Notes: generated by a model not told the origin, from the sequence alone. DNA of 63,384 bases from Bacteroidia bacterium (GCA_025996865.1 BNTV01000014.1:1-63384); one strand, 5' to 3'. Positions 50,701-59,019 are shown, numbered from the stretch's first letter. Numbers and translations: made by a program.

Positions 50701-51060
50701 GCTGATGAAAGAAAGCCGATATTCCGATTGCGACAAGTCTTCGCTGTGATAAAATGCCAACAAGCCATGATAACGGTCGTGGTCAATCAGTTGAGATACG
50801 AGTTCGCGCAAGGCTACTCTATTACGGGCAATCTGGACATCCTTGTTCGTCATAATATCCAACACCGCAATGTTTTTGCCATCGGCAAGCGAAACAGAAG
50901 CAAAGCGTTCTATGGATTTTGCGGTGTCTTTTTGTAATATTATTTGTTCAGGTTGTGCTTCAAAATTGATTTGTCTGCCGAAAATATCTTGTAGCCACTG
51001 TTGCCAATTGCTTCGGTTGTAAGCCTGTTTTAAGTCCGATTGGAAATTGTCGTGTATCAT
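47710..51060 (-). CDS. Eco57I-type DNA methyltransferase/restriction enzyme
   Basis: A 1116-residue protein. The N-terminal 450 residues contain a nuclease-like or associated region (GKNIAVLDIMTNKDVQIARNRVALRELVSQLIDHDRYHG near 80-118). The adenine-N6 methylase core has the SAM motif DPACGSGAFPMGIL at about 492-505 and the catalytic NPPY (DIVIGNPPYVKAKKLKD) at about 690-706. A TaqI-like specificity domain follows (about 880-1080, HLSGFYSDLKPREENETEGGRKPG, NLLKYYFG). A motif D/E-x-K for the nuclease half is degenerate at best. The four-gene operon with PLD+SNF2, RhuM and the HEPN-like protein is a restriction-like defence system. Confidence 0.88.
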   Translation of the reverse strand: MIHDNFQSDLKQAYNRSNWQQWLQDIFGRQINFEAQPEQIILQKDTAKSIERFASVSLADGKNIAVLDIMTNKDVQIARNRVALRELVSQLIDHDRYHGLLAFYHSEDLSQSEYRLSFISSEAVIDDAGNFTTQNTNPKRYTYVLGENESTRTASDRLKNIADKVGHITLGDMKEAFSVETLTKQFYKELFDWYQWALCDEMAVTYPNDTDMETDDRKIEEHLIRLITRLMFVWFIKQKRLIPQDIFDIKKLSAILKDFDAASEKSGNYYNAILQNLFFATLNRPISERAFASFSLNDKRVGKEHYGIKTLFRDANEGTWFKQSNEEMIDLFKQVPFLNGGLFECLDKEKDNNEKIFYYDGFSREGGRQRRAFLPNCLFFESEKGLISILKRYNFTIEENTPSDVEVALDPELLGKVFENLLGAYNPETKETARKQSGSFYTPREIVNYMVDESLKAYLQQCTSIDFPSFENLESLSTNEKSAIYNALLKIKILDPACGSGAFPMGILNRTIEIMERLGLPQTIDRFHLKLHLIENCIFGVDIQTIAVQISKLRFFISLVCEQTPNGNIDDNYGIKPLPNLETKFVAANTLIGLVPKNAQGNLFEDPQIDVTKKELLQIRHKHFSANTPKQKKECREEDKILRNKLAKLLETNGSFAPDDALQLAQWNPYDQNSTSPFFDSEWMFGLAQGFDIVIGNPPYVKAKKLKDIAPFLKDYAVATGTSDLSVYFIERGLNLCKPNCYLYYITTNKFFNTGYGKPVRKLLTNNQINKVIDFEQVEVFDNVLVSSVVIGIKKTEEKADNFTYQKFYKLTKADFTKKFVEKQSEFGIYKQSLLTDSEWSFSDNEQLIIKTKIENAGKKISIFNGVAVFRGVTTGFNPAFIIDAEKKTELIAADKANEQIIKPLLQGRNIRKWIYNEHNDFLVFTKQGIDIEKYPIIKNHLSGFYSDLKPREENETEGGRKPGSYKWFEIQDNTAYYPEFEKSEKIIWGLTADKWAYAYDDKQHYLPSNGYILTSENIPIKYLLGLLNSNLLKYYFGFIGVMTAGGAYTLKHATIQQLPIVVANDQQQIIDCVEQILQSKKKNSDTSKLENEIDQLVYELYGLTAEEIKIVEGKV

Positions 51061-52061
51061 ATTTTTGTCTGTTTTATGGTTTCTTCCAGCTGTTTTAATT
51101 CTTTCAAATCTTCAGCATCGGCTTGTTGCAATTCATATTGCTTTCGTTGCTCGTTAAACTTTTCATAAACAGTTTCGACAAACTTTTCCATTTGAGCATT
51201 GCTTACACTGCCTTTTCCTGCGAGTAACGTTTTCTTATTGAATGAGATAATACCATCAATATTTTCGTGCCAAAATTTCATGGTAATATCTTTACGGTCT
51301 TTTGCTTGCAATTCGGCAACTTCTAAAAATATCGTAACCAAACGATTCAAACTGTCTAATTCATCTTCGGTCAGGTAATTTTTGGAAATATAAATATCCT
51401 GTTTACGTACAATTTTGCCTTTCCAATTGGTCAGAGCCATGTTTGGAGCATTAGCATCAGCGCGGGAAACGATTATTTCGGCTGCGGTTTTTCCTGTTAC
51501 GGCATATAGCAATTTGTTTTGCGCTTCGGCAAAAAACATTTGAGTAGCTTTATCCGTAGCGTCGTAATCACTTGATAAAGCGAACAAATCGCGGACTTTT
51601 TGATAAAAACGTTTTTCGGAGGCGCGAATATCGCGTATCCGTTCCAAAAGCTCGTCGTAATAGTCGGGACGACCATCAGGATTTTTCAGACGTTCATCGT
51701 CCATCACGAAGCCTTTTATCATGTATTCTTTCAGATTTCGGTTTGCCCATTGGCGAAATTGTGTACCGCGTTTGCTTCTTACTCGAAATCCTATCGCCAG
51801 AATCATATCCAGGCTGTAAAAGGTAACGTTGTAATTTTTACCGTCAGCGGCAGTTGTTAAGTAATCCTTAATAACTGAATTTACATCTAATTCATTTTCT
51901 TTTAATATGTTAGATATATGCATACTAATATTTGGGATGGAGGTGTCAAAAAGTTCGGCAAGCATTTGCTGATTTAGCCATACATTGCCGTCTTTTGACA
52001 TCAGACTTACTGATGTTTTGCCATCATCGGTGTTGTAAATGATTATGTTGTTCTTTTCCAT
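51057..52061 (-). CDS. RhuM family protein
   Basis: A 334-residue protein starting MEKNNIIIYNTDDGKTSVSLM. The N-terminal half is the RhuM/virulence-protein type, with a helix-turn-helix-like region (WLNQQMLAELFDTSIPNISMHI, near 31-52) and GFRVRSKRGTQFRQWANRNLKEYM near 92-115. The second half is helical. RhuM proteins were first described in Salmonella pathogenicity islands and recur inside restriction-modification loci; the function is uncertain, possibly DNA binding. The start at 52061 is preferred because it lies just outside the helicase gene; the frame continues to 52076. Confidence 0.85.
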   Translation of the reverse strand: MEKNNIIIYNTDDGKTSVSLMSKDGNVWLNQQMLAELFDTSIPNISMHISNILKENELDVNSVIKDYLTTAADGKNYNVTFYSLDMILAIGFRVRSKRGTQFRQWANRNLKEYMIKGFVMDDERLKNPDGRPDYYDELLERIRDIRASEKRFYQKVRDLFALSSDYDATDKATQMFFAEAQNKLLYAVTGKTAAEIIVSRADANAPNMALTNWKGKIVRKQDIYISKNYLTEDELDSLNRLVTIFLEVAELQAKDRKDITMKFWHENIDGIISFNKKTLLAGKGSVSNAQMEKFVETVYEKFNEQRKQYELQQADAEDLKELKQLEETIKQTKI

Positions 52062-52065
52062 GGGT

Positions 52066-55000
52066 CTATTTATCAAAACTTTCGCTAATTATTATTTCCG
52101 GTTTAAATCCTTTTATCAGGGAAACAGGAACAAAAGATTGTGTATCGTCTTCAATTGCCTGCAAAGGATATTTTCGAATAATTTTCAATAATTCTTCCAA
52201 CAACACAGCCGGTTTTAATAGCGTTGCCTTTACAACTTTGGTAAATTTATTAATGTCGCGTTGCAACTGTTGAAATTTGCCTAATCGCAAAGCCATTTTT
52301 GTATTAAGTAGCAACTCTTTTTCCTCAGGGTTAGCAAGTTGCAAATTGATAATGGCATCCAAATAACTTAATGCCTTTTTTTCGTTCGGACCTTGCGTGA
52401 TGTCTAATTGACGTTCCCTTTGCTTTTCTTCTTCCGTTTTACGTACAAAAAACTTAATGGCTTCGCCCACTTGTGTATGATGATTGCCATGCAAAGGTAT
52501 AGCTTTTTCGGCTTGTCGTGCATAATATTCCTTTTCGGCTTGCAAAAAAGTCAATTCTTCGAGTTCACCGTTTTCTTTTATTAGCAAAAAAGCATCACGT
52601 TTTTCGTTTCGGATAAACGTGATGGTTGCACCTTTCAATACCGGACTTTTCCGTCCAACACGGGCGCGTTCAGGTAAGTTTTTAATTTGCTTGAACAAGT
52701 CGGGATTCTCTTTTTTGAATTTCCGTAACTCCAGAAGGATTCGCAATTTTTCATCTTTTTCTTCATTTACGGTTTTATCGAACAAGCCAAAACTTTCTGT
52801 AATTTCATCGGGCGAATATATCTGACTGTCTTCGCCTAAGGCGCTGTGAAAAGCCTGTAACTTCATAATTGCTTTTTTCTCCAACTCAATGTCGTTGTTT
52901 ACTTTGGCTGTTGGGAAAAAGTTGAAAACATGTATCTCTTGCGCTGTTGAGCCGATACGATTTACTCGTCCGATACGTTGCATCAATCGGGTACTGTTCC
53001 ATGGCGTGTCGTAATTGACAATGATATTGGCGCGGTGCATATTGATACCTTCCGCCAAAACTTCAGTGCTGATACAAATATTGTAATCGTCTTTTTGTTC
53101 ATTTAGCGGAATATTGGCATCAAAATTAGCTCTTACCAACGGAAACTTTTCCTTTCGATTTTTACTGCTTACCACCAACATTTTATTGAAACCCTCTTTT
53201 TTCAATTTCTCTTCAAGATGGCTTGTGGTTTCTTCTGATTCGGAAAAAACTACCAACTTTTCTTCTTTATTAATTGCTCTATCAAACAACTTTGTATTCA
53301 AATATTGAATAAACACGTCCAATTTAGGGTCTTCCTCTATTTCATTCCAATCTTTAACCAAATCTGCCAATAGTTTTTTGTCAAGTTTTAATCCGTCTAA
53401 AAAACCTTCTTCAAAATCATCAGCGGTACAAATTTCAATCGTGGGGTCTGTATCTGCTATATTTGCCAACAAATCTATCAGTTCGTCTTCTTTTCCATCG
53501 TTGATATAATCGTTTACTTTGAGATTCGGTGCAATATAAATACGATTGTTTTCAAACATTAAAACCATAGCATTCGTTGCCTCTGAAAAGCGTTTTAAAG
53601 ATTGCTTAAATGCGTAAAAACTACTGTCTATTCGTTTGACCAACAAAGTTTTCATTATCTGAGCCAATTGAAACGAAATCATATCGGCTTTTTGATATTT
53701 TGACTTTTTAGGCGGCTTTAAGAATTTAATTGCTTGATAACGATAATAGCTTAAACCTTCCCGCAAGCAAAAAATGGTTTTATCATATAAATTATCCAAA
53801 TGAGTATCAAGTTGATAAAATATCTTTTCCGGTTTTTGAGGGGTTGGAAAATTGATACCTTGTTCTTTTAAGTCTTTCGCATATTCATCGTTTTCGGCAA
53901 GGTCTTTTCTTGTCCTGCGAACGGTTAGCGGCTCAATTACTTTCGCACGAATTTCTTCGTATAGCTTTCTAACAGCCTCCGCCATCTTTTTTATGTCTGG
54001 TTCCTGTTTCAGTTTTTTGTATTCATCAATTTTCTTTCTGAAGAAATTTTGCAAATTACTGATTTCGAGCGTAGAATCTTTGGCATCCTGAAATAAATAC
54101 ACCTGATTAGCAATATCTTCCGGACGATTGTTCAGAGGGGTTGCCGAAATAAGCATTACTCTTTTTTGTTGATATGTATTATCCGACAATTTTCTTCTTG
54201 TTGAAGACTTGCATATTTTTTGCAGTTCGGTGTACATTCCTGCTGTGTCGTTGCGGAATTTATGCGCTTCATCAACAATTATCAGGTCGTATTCATGCGG
54301 TTTCGTTACCTTATGCAAACTGCCTGATGTAATAATCTTATAGTCATGTAAGCCAAATTGAGAAAGCGTATCATCCCAATTTTCTTTCAAAGCCGGAGGA
54401 CAAATGACAAGCGTTTTCGACAGATAGGATGGGAAACCGTTGGAATAGAAGAACTTCTTGGCAATCAATGTGGCAACAACCGTTTTACCCAACCCGACCA
54501 CATCGGACAGGAAAAATCCATTGTGTTTCATCATTTTAGCATAACCATCGGAAACCGCATCCACTTGATAGGATAGCTTTTTAAATCCGGAAGGCAAATC
54601 CTGTATCGAATTGGGGTCAAAATCAATACTTCGTCCAAAATATTCGATTAAAAATTTGTAATATACTTGAAATGGCGTAAACTCATCGTTCAAATAAGTT
54701 TCCCGTTTCAGTTTTTCGACAAATTCCTGTCCGATTTCAACACTTTCGTTCCACAGTTTATTAAATGTCTCTGTGGCAAAATCTATGTCGGTATTTTCAC
54801 GAAGTTCCACATTAAACTCAAAATTCCGTTCCAATCCGTTATCAGTCAGATTGCTTGACCCTGTTACGACAGAGCCATAACCATGCTCACGCTTCTCTTT
54901 TTCGCGGAATATGTAAATTTTTGCGTGCAGATTTTGCTTTGGATGCACCTTAATAACAACTTTCTTCGTTACTAAATCCTCTATCAATTGCAACATTCCG

Positions 55001-55320
55001 GCTTCAACCGTTTTGTCATATTCGGCTTCTTGAATGTTCGTTTTTAACTCATCCAAGAATTTGTCCACACTTTTCTGAGGGTCTTCGATGAATAAAAGTC
55101 CCTGTTTATTAGCTTCATAAATCAAACTATCAACATTGATACCTGCCAAAATTCTGATTTCTTCCGCTTTATCCACAAAGGAACGTATGCGAAAATAACC
55201 CGACGCACGGAAATAACCCACCAAAGCATCAAAGAAGTGAATATTTTTGTATTTAAAAATACCTTCTATTTTGTGTAATAGCGTATTATTGTCTTCGTTT
55301 GTAAAGAATTTTGTTGACAT
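52066..55320 (-). CDS. PLD-nuclease/SNF2-helicase fusion
   Basis: A 1084-residue protein. Residues 1-210 hold a phospholipase-D-type nuclease domain with the HKD motif as HAKIYIFREKEK...GSVVTGSSNLTDNGL (near 128-162). A SNF2-type helicase follows: Walker A LSDVVGLGKTVVATLIAKK near 270-290, DEAH box IIVDEAHKFRN near 340-350, and LISATPLNNRPED. The C-terminal helicase half has LAEGINMHRANIIVNYDTPW and MQRIGRVNRIGST near 775-815. This is the effector architecture of restriction-like defence systems with Eco57I-type methylases. The start at 55320 follows the XRE stop by one base; an in-frame upstream start exists at 55344. Confidence 0.9.
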   Translation of the reverse strand: MSTKFFTNEDNNTLLHKIEGIFKYKNIHFFDALVGYFRASGYFRIRSFVDKAEEIRILAGINVDSLIYEANKQGLLFIEDPQKSVDKFLDELKTNIQEAEYDKTVEAGMLQLIEDLVTKKVVIKVHPKQNLHAKIYIFREKEKREHGYGSVVTGSSNLTDNGLERNFEFNVELRENTDIDFATETFNKLWNESVEIGQEFVEKLKRETYLNDEFTPFQVYYKFLIEYFGRSIDFDPNSIQDLPSGFKKLSYQVDAVSDGYAKMMKHNGFFLSDVVGLGKTVVATLIAKKFFYSNGFPSYLSKTLVICPPALKENWDDTLSQFGLHDYKIITSGSLHKVTKPHEYDLIIVDEAHKFRNDTAGMYTELQKICKSSTRRKLSDNTYQQKRVMLISATPLNNRPEDIANQVYLFQDAKDSTLEISNLQNFFRKKIDEYKKLKQEPDIKKMAEAVRKLYEEIRAKVIEPLTVRRTRKDLAENDEYAKDLKEQGINFPTPQKPEKIFYQLDTHLDNLYDKTIFCLREGLSYYRYQAIKFLKPPKKSKYQKADMISFQLAQIMKTLLVKRIDSSFYAFKQSLKRFSEATNAMVLMFENNRIYIAPNLKVNDYINDGKEDELIDLLANIADTDPTIEICTADDFEEGFLDGLKLDKKLLADLVKDWNEIEEDPKLDVFIQYLNTKLFDRAINKEEKLVVFSESEETTSHLEEKLKKEGFNKMLVVSSKNRKEKFPLVRANFDANIPLNEQKDDYNICISTEVLAEGINMHRANIIVNYDTPWNSTRLMQRIGRVNRIGSTAQEIHVFNFFPTAKVNNDIELEKKAIMKLQAFHSALGEDSQIYSPDEITESFGLFDKTVNEEKDEKLRILLELRKFKKENPDLFKQIKNLPERARVGRKSPVLKGATITFIRNEKRDAFLLIKENGELEELTFLQAEKEYYARQAEKAIPLHGNHHTQVGEAIKFFVRKTEEEKQRERQLDITQGPNEKKALSYLDAIINLQLANPEEKELLLNTKMALRLGKFQQLQRDINKFTKVVKATLLKPAVLLEELLKIIRKYPLQAIEDDTQSFVPVSLIKGFKPEIIISESFDK

Positions 55321-55321
55321 A

Positions 55322-55528
55322 TTATTTTTTTTTAGTCGAAACAAGCAAATCTTTTATATCTACATCCAACAATTCAGCTATTTCAAACAGCACTTTAAGC
55401 GGCGGCTGCGTAACATTAGAACACCAACGAGAAACAGTCGCTACATCCTTATTTATCGAATCCGCCAACCATTTACCGGTCTTGTTTTGTTCAACCAGAA
55501 CTACTTTTAGTCGATTTATCTGTTTCAT
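55322..55528 (-). CDS. XRE family transcriptional regulator
   Basis: A 68-residue Cro/CI-type DNA-binding protein: MKQINRLKVVLVEQNKTGKWLADSINKDVATVSRWCSNVTQPPL contains the helix-turn-helix (about residues 17-44). Size and place match controller (C) proteins of restriction-modification systems that delay nuclease expression. It ends in KKK encoded by a run of nine A, then TAA, one base before the helicase ATG. Its promoter lies at 55560-55590, where it probably represses itself and perhaps the divergent promoter. Confidence 0.88.
   Translation of the reverse strand: MKQINRLKVVLVEQNKTGKWLADSINKDVATVSRWCSNVTQPPLKVLFEIAELLDVDIKDLLVSTKKK
55325..55333 (-). promoter_or_regulatory. A9 run at the XRE-helicase junction
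   Basis: Nine A on the coding strand immediately before the XRE stop (TAA) and the helicase ATG. The helicase frame is open through the run (RLKKNN), so slippage could fuse the two proteins. Confidence 0.6.
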
Positions 55529-55559
55529 TTTTTTTACCTATTTTATTGATAACGATTGC

Positions 55560-55606
55560 AAAGATATTGATTGCTATTGGTTTTTCCAAAAAAGTAGTAT
55601 CTTTGT
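55560..55606. promoter_or_regulatory. Divergent overlapping promoters at the defence operon
   Basis: Minus strand: TTG (55590-55588), 20 bases, TATCTTTG (55567-55560) for the XRE operon. Plus strand: TTG (55578-55580), 18 bases, TATCTTTG (55599-55606) toward a 29-codon frame. The -33 elements overlap, so only one polymerase can bind at a time. gattgc occurs twice (55555-55560 and 55570-55575) as a possible operator. Confidence 0.6.
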
Positions 55607-55625
55607 GGCGGAGTTATTTGAAACA

Positions 55626-55715
55626 ATGGAAAAACGAAGCAAAGCAAGGAAGACCGCTCATTTCCATATCGTTACCCATTTATACTTTTCTTTTAAACAA
55701 AAACTTGCTTTTTAG
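55626..55715 (+). CDS. Possible 29-residue peptide
   Basis: Begins MEKRSKARKTAHFHIVTHLYF and ends in KQKLAF, 20 bases downstream of the plus-strand promoter box. Basic N-terminus and aromatic/hydrophobic C-terminus. No family is known. It may be a leader or a chance frame. Confidence 0.3.
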   Translation: MEKRSKARKTAHFHIVTHLYFSFKQKLAF

Positions 55716-55736
55716 GGATTGAAAAAGAATTTTGTG

Positions 55737-55744
55737 TATATTTG
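55737..55744 (+). promoter_or_regulatory. -7 box (TATATTTG) of the helicase gene at 55778
   Basis: TATATTTG, 33 bases before the ATG; TTG at 55719-55721 gives a spacing of 15, short for the consensus. Confidence 0.55.
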
Positions 55745-55777
55745 CATTTTTAATTCATGTACAAAAATTAACCAAAT

Positions 55778-57898
55778 ATGCAAACAAATCCTCAATTAGA
55801 ACTTGTTACTAATTATGTTCAATACACGGGGCAACACATTTTTCTCACAGGAAAAGCGGGTACCGGAAAAACTACATTTCTGCACAACTTGCGGGAACAT
55901 CCATTGAAACGGATGGTCGTTGTTGCGCCTACGGGCGTTGCGGCTATTAATGCGCATGGCGTGACCATTCATTCTTTTTTTCAACTGCCGTTTGGCCCGT
56001 TGATTGGTTTCGACCGGATGAAAACGGAACAAATGAGATTCAACAAAGAAAAAGTCAATATCATCCGCAGCCTCGATTTACTGGTGATTGACGAAATCAG
56101 CATGGTACGAGCCGATTTGCTGGACGGAATTGATGCCGTATTGCGCCGTTTCCGTACACATAACAAACCTTTCGGAGGCGTACAGTTGTTGATGATCGGG
56201 GACTTGCAGCAGTTATCGCCTGTTGTGAAAGAAGACGAACGGATGCTTTTACAAGAATATTATGATACGCCTTACTTTTTCAGTAGCAAAGTTTTACGTG
56301 AAACTTCCTTCGTGAGTATAGAACTGACTCAGGTTTTCCGCCAACAAGACGACAGTTTTATTTCCATACTCAACCAAGTCCGTGAAAACCGGCTCGACAA
56401 ACTTTCTCTGGAACGGTTGAATCAACGTTATTTTCCTGATTTCCAACCACACGAAAACGAGGGATATATTACGCTTTGTACCCACAATGCTCAAGCAAAA
56501 CGAATCAACGAAAAAAAACTGCAACTGTTGGACGGGAAAGCATATCGTTTTGAAGCTCAAATTGAAGGTAATTTTCCCGAATATTCTTATCCGACTGATT
56601 TTGAACTCGTTGTAAAAGAAGGCGCACAAGTGATGTTTGTAAAGAACGATTTATCACCGGAAAAGCTGTTTTATAATGGAAAAATCGGGAAAATAACCCG
56701 TATTGAGGACGAATTTATTTTCGTGCTTTGTCCCGGTGAAGAAAACGAAATTACTGTTTCGGGAATCTACTGGGAAAACGTAAAGTATTCTTTGAAAGCG
56801 GATACCAACGAAATCGTCGAAGAAACGGAAGGTACATTCTTTCATTATCCGCTCCGGTTAGCGTGGGCTATCACGATTCATAAAAGTCAGGGATTGACGT
56901 TTGAGCGAGCCGTTATCGACGCGCAAGCTTCCTTTGCACACGGGCAGGTGTATGTTGCCCTGAGCCGTTGCAAAACACTTGAAGGAATGGTGCTTAGCAC
57001 GCCCATCAACCATCACAGTATCATTAACGATCACACGGTGAGAGGTTTCACGGAACACATCGAACAAAATCAACCCGATGAAACCCAGCTCAATTCGGCG
57101 CGCATTGCCTATCAACACGAGTTGTTGATGGATTTGTTCCGTTTCGCGCAATTTCGCAATCGCATTTTGTACATTGAAAAAATAATCAATGAAAATAAAG
57201 GAAGCATTCCTGACCCGACTCAGGATTTGTTCCGTCAAATGTTTCCGGCTTTACACACCGAAATTTGGGAAGTGGCAGATAAATTTCAGTCTCAGATTAA
57301 ACAGCTTTTGCCGCAACAGCCCGATGTAGAACAGAATACTGCTCTGCAAATCCGCATTGGAAAAGCAGCCGGTTATTTCTCCGAAAAAATCAAAACGATT
57401 ATTCTGGACGTTTTGTCCAAAGCCGATCTCGATATTGATAACAAAACCGTTAAAAAACAACTGAACGATGCCGTAAACCGTTTTGAAAGCGATGCGCGAA
57501 TCAAACGAGAAACTCTTATAGCCTGTCTCGATGGTTTTTGTCTGAGAGATTTACTCCAAGCCAAAGCGGTAGCCGCTATCGAAAAAGCCAAACCGAAGGA
57601 AACACGCAAAGTTGATAATTCGACAGACTTGTTAAACAATGAAAATATTTCTCATCCGGCCTTATTTAGTCAATTACGTTCGTGGCGATTAGCCAAAGCG
57701 ACCGAAATGAATCTACCTGCTTTTGGCGTTTTTTCGCAAAAAACTTTATACGAAATGGTTGCCTACTTACCTACGGATAAAAAATCATTACTGAAAATCA
57801 ACGGTATCGGAGAAAAGAAAATCACTCAATTCGGACCGGAAATTATCGAAATTATCAGGGAGTATTGCGAAGAAAAGGGAATTATTGGAAAAATTTAG
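55778..57898 (+). CDS. Pif1/RecD-like DNA helicase with HRDC domain
   Basis: A 706-residue ATP-dependent helicase. Walker A is LTGKAGTGKTTFL at about 23-35; the Pif1 signature VVAPTGVAAINAHGVTIHSFFQLP spans 48-71; Walker B DLLVIDEISMVRADLLDG is near 97-114; further motifs are GDLQQLSPVV (near 146) and WAITIHKSQGLTFERAVIDA near 365-385. The C-terminal region ends in an HRDC domain (about 625-700, LRSWRLAKATEMNLPAFGVFSQKTLYEM). This AAA-HRDC architecture is typical of Bacteroidota. It probably works in genome maintenance; a link to the neighbouring defence operon is not evident. Confidence 0.92.
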   Translation: MQTNPQLELVTNYVQYTGQHIFLTGKAGTGKTTFLHNLREHPLKRMVVVAPTGVAAINAHGVTIHSFFQLPFGPLIGFDRMKTEQMRFNKEKVNIIRSLDLLVIDEISMVRADLLDGIDAVLRRFRTHNKPFGGVQLLMIGDLQQLSPVVKEDERMLLQEYYDTPYFFSSKVLRETSFVSIELTQVFRQQDDSFISILNQVRENRLDKLSLERLNQRYFPDFQPHENEGYITLCTHNAQAKRINEKKLQLLDGKAYRFEAQIEGNFPEYSYPTDFELVVKEGAQVMFVKNDLSPEKLFYNGKIGKITRIEDEFIFVLCPGEENEITVSGIYWENVKYSLKADTNEIVEETEGTFFHYPLRLAWAITIHKSQGLTFERAVIDAQASFAHGQVYVALSRCKTLEGMVLSTPINHHSIINDHTVRGFTEHIEQNQPDETQLNSARIAYQHELLMDLFRFAQFRNRILYIEKIINENKGSIPDPTQDLFRQMFPALHTEIWEVADKFQSQIKQLLPQQPDVEQNTALQIRIGKAAGYFSEKIKTIILDVLSKADLDIDNKTVKKQLNDAVNRFESDARIKRETLIACLDGFCLRDLLQAKAVAAIEKAKPKETRKVDNSTDLLNNENISHPALFSQLRSWRLAKATEMNLPAFGVFSQKTLYEMVAYLPTDKKSLLKINGIGEKKITQFGPEIIEIIREYCEEKGIIGKI

Positions 57899-57925
57899 GT
57901 GGGTTTCTTAATCCCTTAAATTTTT
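57889..57925. terminator. Bidirectional terminator between convergent genes
   Basis: aaaaattta (57889-57897) pairs with taaattttt (57917-57925), with an inner ggg/ccc. A- and T-runs flank both sides; it overlaps the helicase stop. Confidence 0.5.
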
Positions 57926-57972
57926 AACTATCTTTGCCTGTCGTTGTTATTTTTAGGGAAAAATATTTCACA

Positions 57973-58971
57973 TCAATTGTTTTGAATAATTGCAATTAGG
58001 TTATTTATGTCATTCTCATCATTCAAACTAATTTTTTTTGCATCCAAACCCTGATTAATTAGAATATAATCAGGAATAGCTTTTATATTCCAACGATCTT
58101 GTAATTCTTTGTTATCGTTTAAAGACAAACTCCGCCAGGGAATATTCTCCTTTATCATTAATTTTTCCCATTGAGGGAGAAATTTTTCATCATCTATTGT
58201 GATATATACCAAATCCAGCGTCATGTTCATCTTTTCATAAATTTCTTTCAACATGGGAATTTTTTTATGGCAAGGGGCACACCACGAAGCAGAAAAAATT
58301 AATAACGTATGTTTGTTCGGATCTACTACTATCCTTTCCTCCATCTTTGTATCACAATTTATTAATGATACATTTTCTATTTTAAATGTACTGAAATGCT
58401 TATATGTTATTTGTCCAAAATACGAACGCTGTATTTCATCTGAAAATAGATAATACAACTGTGCTATATCTTTTTTTGATCTATAATAATCGGATGTTGT
58501 TGCCATGCGAGACATATAGTATAGAGAATTGGGATTCTCTTTAATTTTTGAAGCATATTCAGACAAAACATCATCATATTCTTTGGTACTGTAAAAGAAA
58601 CCAAATGAAGGATCTATCATGTTTTCTCGCAAAAAATGATTTTGATTCGGATCAATAATAAAATAATCAGCATCCCATTCTTGTATTGCTACTGTTTTTT
58701 TTAAATCGGGGATGTATTGGTAATTAATTTCGTGAGTGGTATGGTGGTATTCCACTTTTAGTCGAATTTGTCTTTCATCATCTTCAAAATGGATTCCGTA
58801 ACCGACAAAGAACCTGTAATCGGGGCTTCTGTCGTAGAAAAAGGTACAACGAACGGAATGGTTACGGATATGGATGGGAATTTTTCTCTTGATGTAGCCA
58901 ACGTATTTGACAGACGCACATTTCACAAAAAACCGTGACGAATATTTCCCTATCCCGAAACAACAGATCAA
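57973..58971 (-). CDS. TlpA-like thioredoxin protein, 5' end replaced
   Basis: An open frame of 332 codons whose C-terminal 140 residues are a TlpA/thioredoxin-like domain: LLIFSASWCAPCHKKIPMLKEIYEKM (CxxC in WCAPC, near residue 233), ITIDDEKFLPQWEKL, and IKAIPDYILI with the cis-proline. The middle part (about 70-210) is a helical linker common in Bacteroidota TlpA-type proteins. Upstream of about 58790 the frame is antisense to a SusC fragment and the encoded residues (KYVGYIKRKIPIHIRNHS) have no sense as a protein start; no signal peptide is found. So the true 5' end is lost and the gene is probably a pseudogene. Confidence 0.6.
   Translation of the reverse strand: MICCFGIGKYSSRFFVKCASVKYVGYIKRKIPIHIRNHSVRCTFFYDRSPDYRFFVGYGIHFEDDERQIRLKVEYHHTTHEINYQYIPDLKKTVAIQEWDADYFIIDPNQNHFLRENMIDPSFGFFYSTKEYDDVLSEYASKIKENPNSLYYMSRMATTSDYYRSKKDIAQLYYLFSDEIQRSYFGQITYKHFSTFKIENVSLINCDTKMEERIVVDPNKHTLLIFSASWCAPCHKKIPMLKEIYEKMNMTLDLVYITIDDEKFLPQWEKLMIKENIPWRSLSLNDNKELQDRWNIKAIPDYILINQGLDAKKISLNDENDINNLIAIIQNN
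58791..58938 (+). pseudogene. SusC-type TonB receptor fragment
   Basis: Plus-strand codons read VTDKEPVIGASVVEKG, then TTNGMVTDMDGNFSLDVAN, the hallmark of the N-terminal carboxypeptidase-like domain of SusC-type receptors, and then lose similarity and stop at 58938. It lacks the signal peptide, plug and barrel. Direction agrees with the downstream GH32 gene. It is therefore the scar of a lost SusC gene, part of a former utilisation locus. Confidence 0.8.
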
Positions 58972-59019
58972 TTTCAGTAAAAAATTATATCAACAGAATT
59001 ATGGTTGGTAGAAAATTAT

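Noticed and set aside
57929..57936. Plus-strand TATCTTTG between the helicase and TlpA genes
   Set aside because: No -33 element at the right distance and no gene downstream on that strand; probably chance in AT-rich DNA.
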